7,404 nt of DNA from Bacillota bacterium. GTDB lineage: Bacteria; Bacillota; Clostridia; Christensenellales; Aristaeellaceae. The position numbers and the translations under genes are program-made. Shown here piece by piece: positions 6,710-7,404 of this stretch. The notes under the pieces were generated by a model. That model was not told the DNA's origin. It worked only from the letters and a program-made list of their open reading frames with translations, and did no database searches. Where the stretch lies: positions 1 to 7,404 of the forward strand of contig JAEXCG010000100.1 in assembly GCA_023402355.1 (NCBI GenBank), written 5' to 3'. Numbering within the stretch: position 1 is the stretch's first letter; each line of letters starts with the position of its first letter.

Positions 6710-7162
6710 ATGAGAATCGCCGTCGGTTCGGATCATGCCGGCTTTGAGCTGAAACAAAAGGTGCTGGCTCCCCTGCGGGAAAAGGGACATGAGGTCGTAG
6801 ACTTCGGCAGCTACGACCCGGAGCCCGTGGACTTTCCGGATATCGCGCGCAAGGTGTGCGGCGCGGTGCTGGAGGGGGCGTGCGAGCGGGGCGTCATGTT
6901 CTGCGGCACCGGCGTAGGCGCCGCGATCGCCTGCAACAAGATGCCGGGCATTCGCGCCAGCGTCTGCCACGACCTGTATACCGCGCACCAGTGCGTGGAG
7001 CACGACGACGTGCAGGTCATCACCCTGGGCGGTCAGATCATCGGCCACACCGTCGCGCTGGAGCTGATCGACCTGTTCCTGAACGCCCGCTTTTCGGGCG
7101 GCGAGGAGTTCCGCCGCCGCGTGCAGAAGCTGGCGGATATGGACGGGAGCGGATCAAAGTGA
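6710..7162 (+). CDS. RpiB/LacA/LacB family sugar-phosphate isomerase
   Basis: This family interconverts aldose and ketose phosphates (ribose-5-phosphate/ribulose-5-phosphate, allose or galactose 6-phosphate, tetrose phosphates). The 150-residue protein starts MRIAVGSDHAGFELK, with the D8-H9 pair of the active site. C65-GTG at 65-68 is the catalytic-cysteine and phosphate loop, ACNKMPGIRA lies at 74-83, and H98 lies in VEHDD. Length and motif order fit RpiB. Q109 stands where RpiB usually has the arginine of a GAR motif. The C-terminal segment reads GGEEFRRRV (130-138) rather than the usual GGRH..RV, so the substrate may not be ribose-5-phosphate. The start has GGTGGAGGG 8 nt upstream, beginning inside the previous stop codon, so it is co-translated with the PPC gene. 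An rpiB symbol is withheld because the substrate is uncertain. Confidence 0.9.
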   Translation: MRIAVGSDHAGFELKQKVLAPLREKGHEVVDFGSYDPEPVDFPDIARKVCGAVLEGACERGVMFCGTGVGAAIACNKMPGIRASVCHDLYTAHQCVEHDDVQVITLGGQIIGHTVALELIDLFLNARFSGGEEFRRRVQKLADMDGSGSK

Positions 7163-7279
7163 CGGATAGGGCCCGCGCACACACGGTCCTGCCCGATCAA
7201 GCCGTGGCTTGGCCGCCTGAAGCCTAGATGGTTAGGGGAGAACTTTCGGCCTATTCGTCTTTTGAGTTCCCGATCGAAA

Positions 7280-7300
7280 GGGGCTGTCAGGCTAAGCCCC
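7280..7300. repeat. GGGGCT/AGCCCC inverted repeat
   Basis: GGGGCT (7280-7285) pairs perfectly with AGCCCC (7295-7300) around 9 nt. On the plus strand it is followed by an A-rich run instead of Ts, so it is not a normal terminator in that direction. GGGGCTGTC-type ends resemble terminal repeats of some insertion sequences. With only one copy in view this is a guess. Confidence 0.4.
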
Positions 7301-7314
7301 AAAAGAGAAAAAAG

Positions 7315-7352
7315 AAAAAGTGCGAGAAGGTACTAGCCAACTCGCACTTTTT
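7315..7352. terminator. Bidirectional intrinsic terminator
   Basis: AAAAAGTGCGAG (7315-7326) pairs without mismatch with CTCGCACTTTTT (7341-7352) around a 14-nt loop. Read on the plus strand it ends in five Ts. Read on the minus strand it ends in TTTTT-C-TTTTTT. It therefore suits termination of the plus-strand operon and also of a gene entering from the right on the minus strand. Confidence 0.75.
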
Positions 7353-7404
7353 GTTGTAATTTGAAACTGTTAATGAAGCAAACACAACGAGAGCATGATA
7401 CCGC
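7333..7404 (-). CDS. Possible 3' end of a minus-strand gene (very tentative)
   Basis: A frame open from the right edge runs 23 codons (ending SFKLQQKVRVG) to a TAG at 7335-7333. The stop falls in the loop of the terminator hairpin, which would be unusual but is possible. The tail is too short to assign a family. A mobile-element gene is one option given the neighbouring inverted repeat. Confidence 0.15.
   Translation of the reverse strand, partial: AVSCSRCVCFINSFKLQQKVRVG

Larger units (their letters stand above)
7163..7404. other. Non-coding tail with hairpins
   Basis: After the isomerase stop there is no convincing plus-strand gene. A 43-codon ATG frame at about 7228-7359 runs through both hairpins and has lysine-rich, low-complexity coding, so I regard it as chance. 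The segment holds a short inverted repeat CAAGCC-GT-GGCTTG (7198-7211) and the two larger elements listed separately. Confidence 0.5.

Noticed and set aside
7033..7302. Minus-strand 89-codon frame across the isomerase end and the tail
   Set aside because: Most of it lies opposite the isomerase, it has no ribosome site, and its residues show no family pattern.
1..7404. CRISPR array, tRNA or rRNA genes, riboswitch
   Set aside because: I saw no repeat-spacer periodicity, no tRNA-like cloverleaf with CCA or TTC-arm signature, and no recognisable riboswitch core in the intergenic stretches.

Overview
The window holds a carbohydrate-uptake locus from a high-GC Firmicute, most likely a Clostridia-type anaerobe. 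The evidence for this is the strong GGAGG-type ribosome binding sites, a LplB/YtcP-type permease pair with no ATPase gene, and a divergently encoded membrane-anchored regulator of the kind common in Paenibacillus and gut Clostridia. The genus cannot be read from the sequence.

Layout. Positions 1-1317 (minus strand) encode the N-terminal 439 residues of a two-TM sensor regulator, probably AraC family. Its DNA-binding end lies beyond the left edge of the window. Positions 1318-1681 are a divergent control region with a GC-rich hairpin, a candidate sigma-A promoter, a 21-bp-period direct repeat and a small palindrome. On the plus strand follow two ABC permeases (1682-2629, 2643-3560), a solute-binding protein (3645-5096) and an ADP-ribosylglycohydrolase-fold enzyme (5132-6193). 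After a hairpin at 6201-6232 come a PPC/DUF296-domain protein (6265-6693) and an RpiB/LacA/LacB-type sugar-phosphate isomerase (6710-7162). Positions 7163-7404 are largely non-coding. They hold two hairpins, one a convincing bidirectional terminator, and perhaps the 3' end of a minus-strand gene.

How the genes may work together (inference). An extracytoplasmic signal sensed by the regulator would switch on the importer. The binding protein would deliver a glycoside to the two permeases, powered by a shared ATPase encoded elsewhere. The ADP-ribosylglycohydrolase-fold enzyme could cleave a ribosyl or similar bond, and the isomerase would handle the resulting aldose phosphate. No kinase is visible. 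The most interesting idea is a pathway for uptake and breakdown of a ribosylated (or ADP-ribosylated) compound. Each gene belongs to a known family; the novelty would lie in the combination and in several residue changes.
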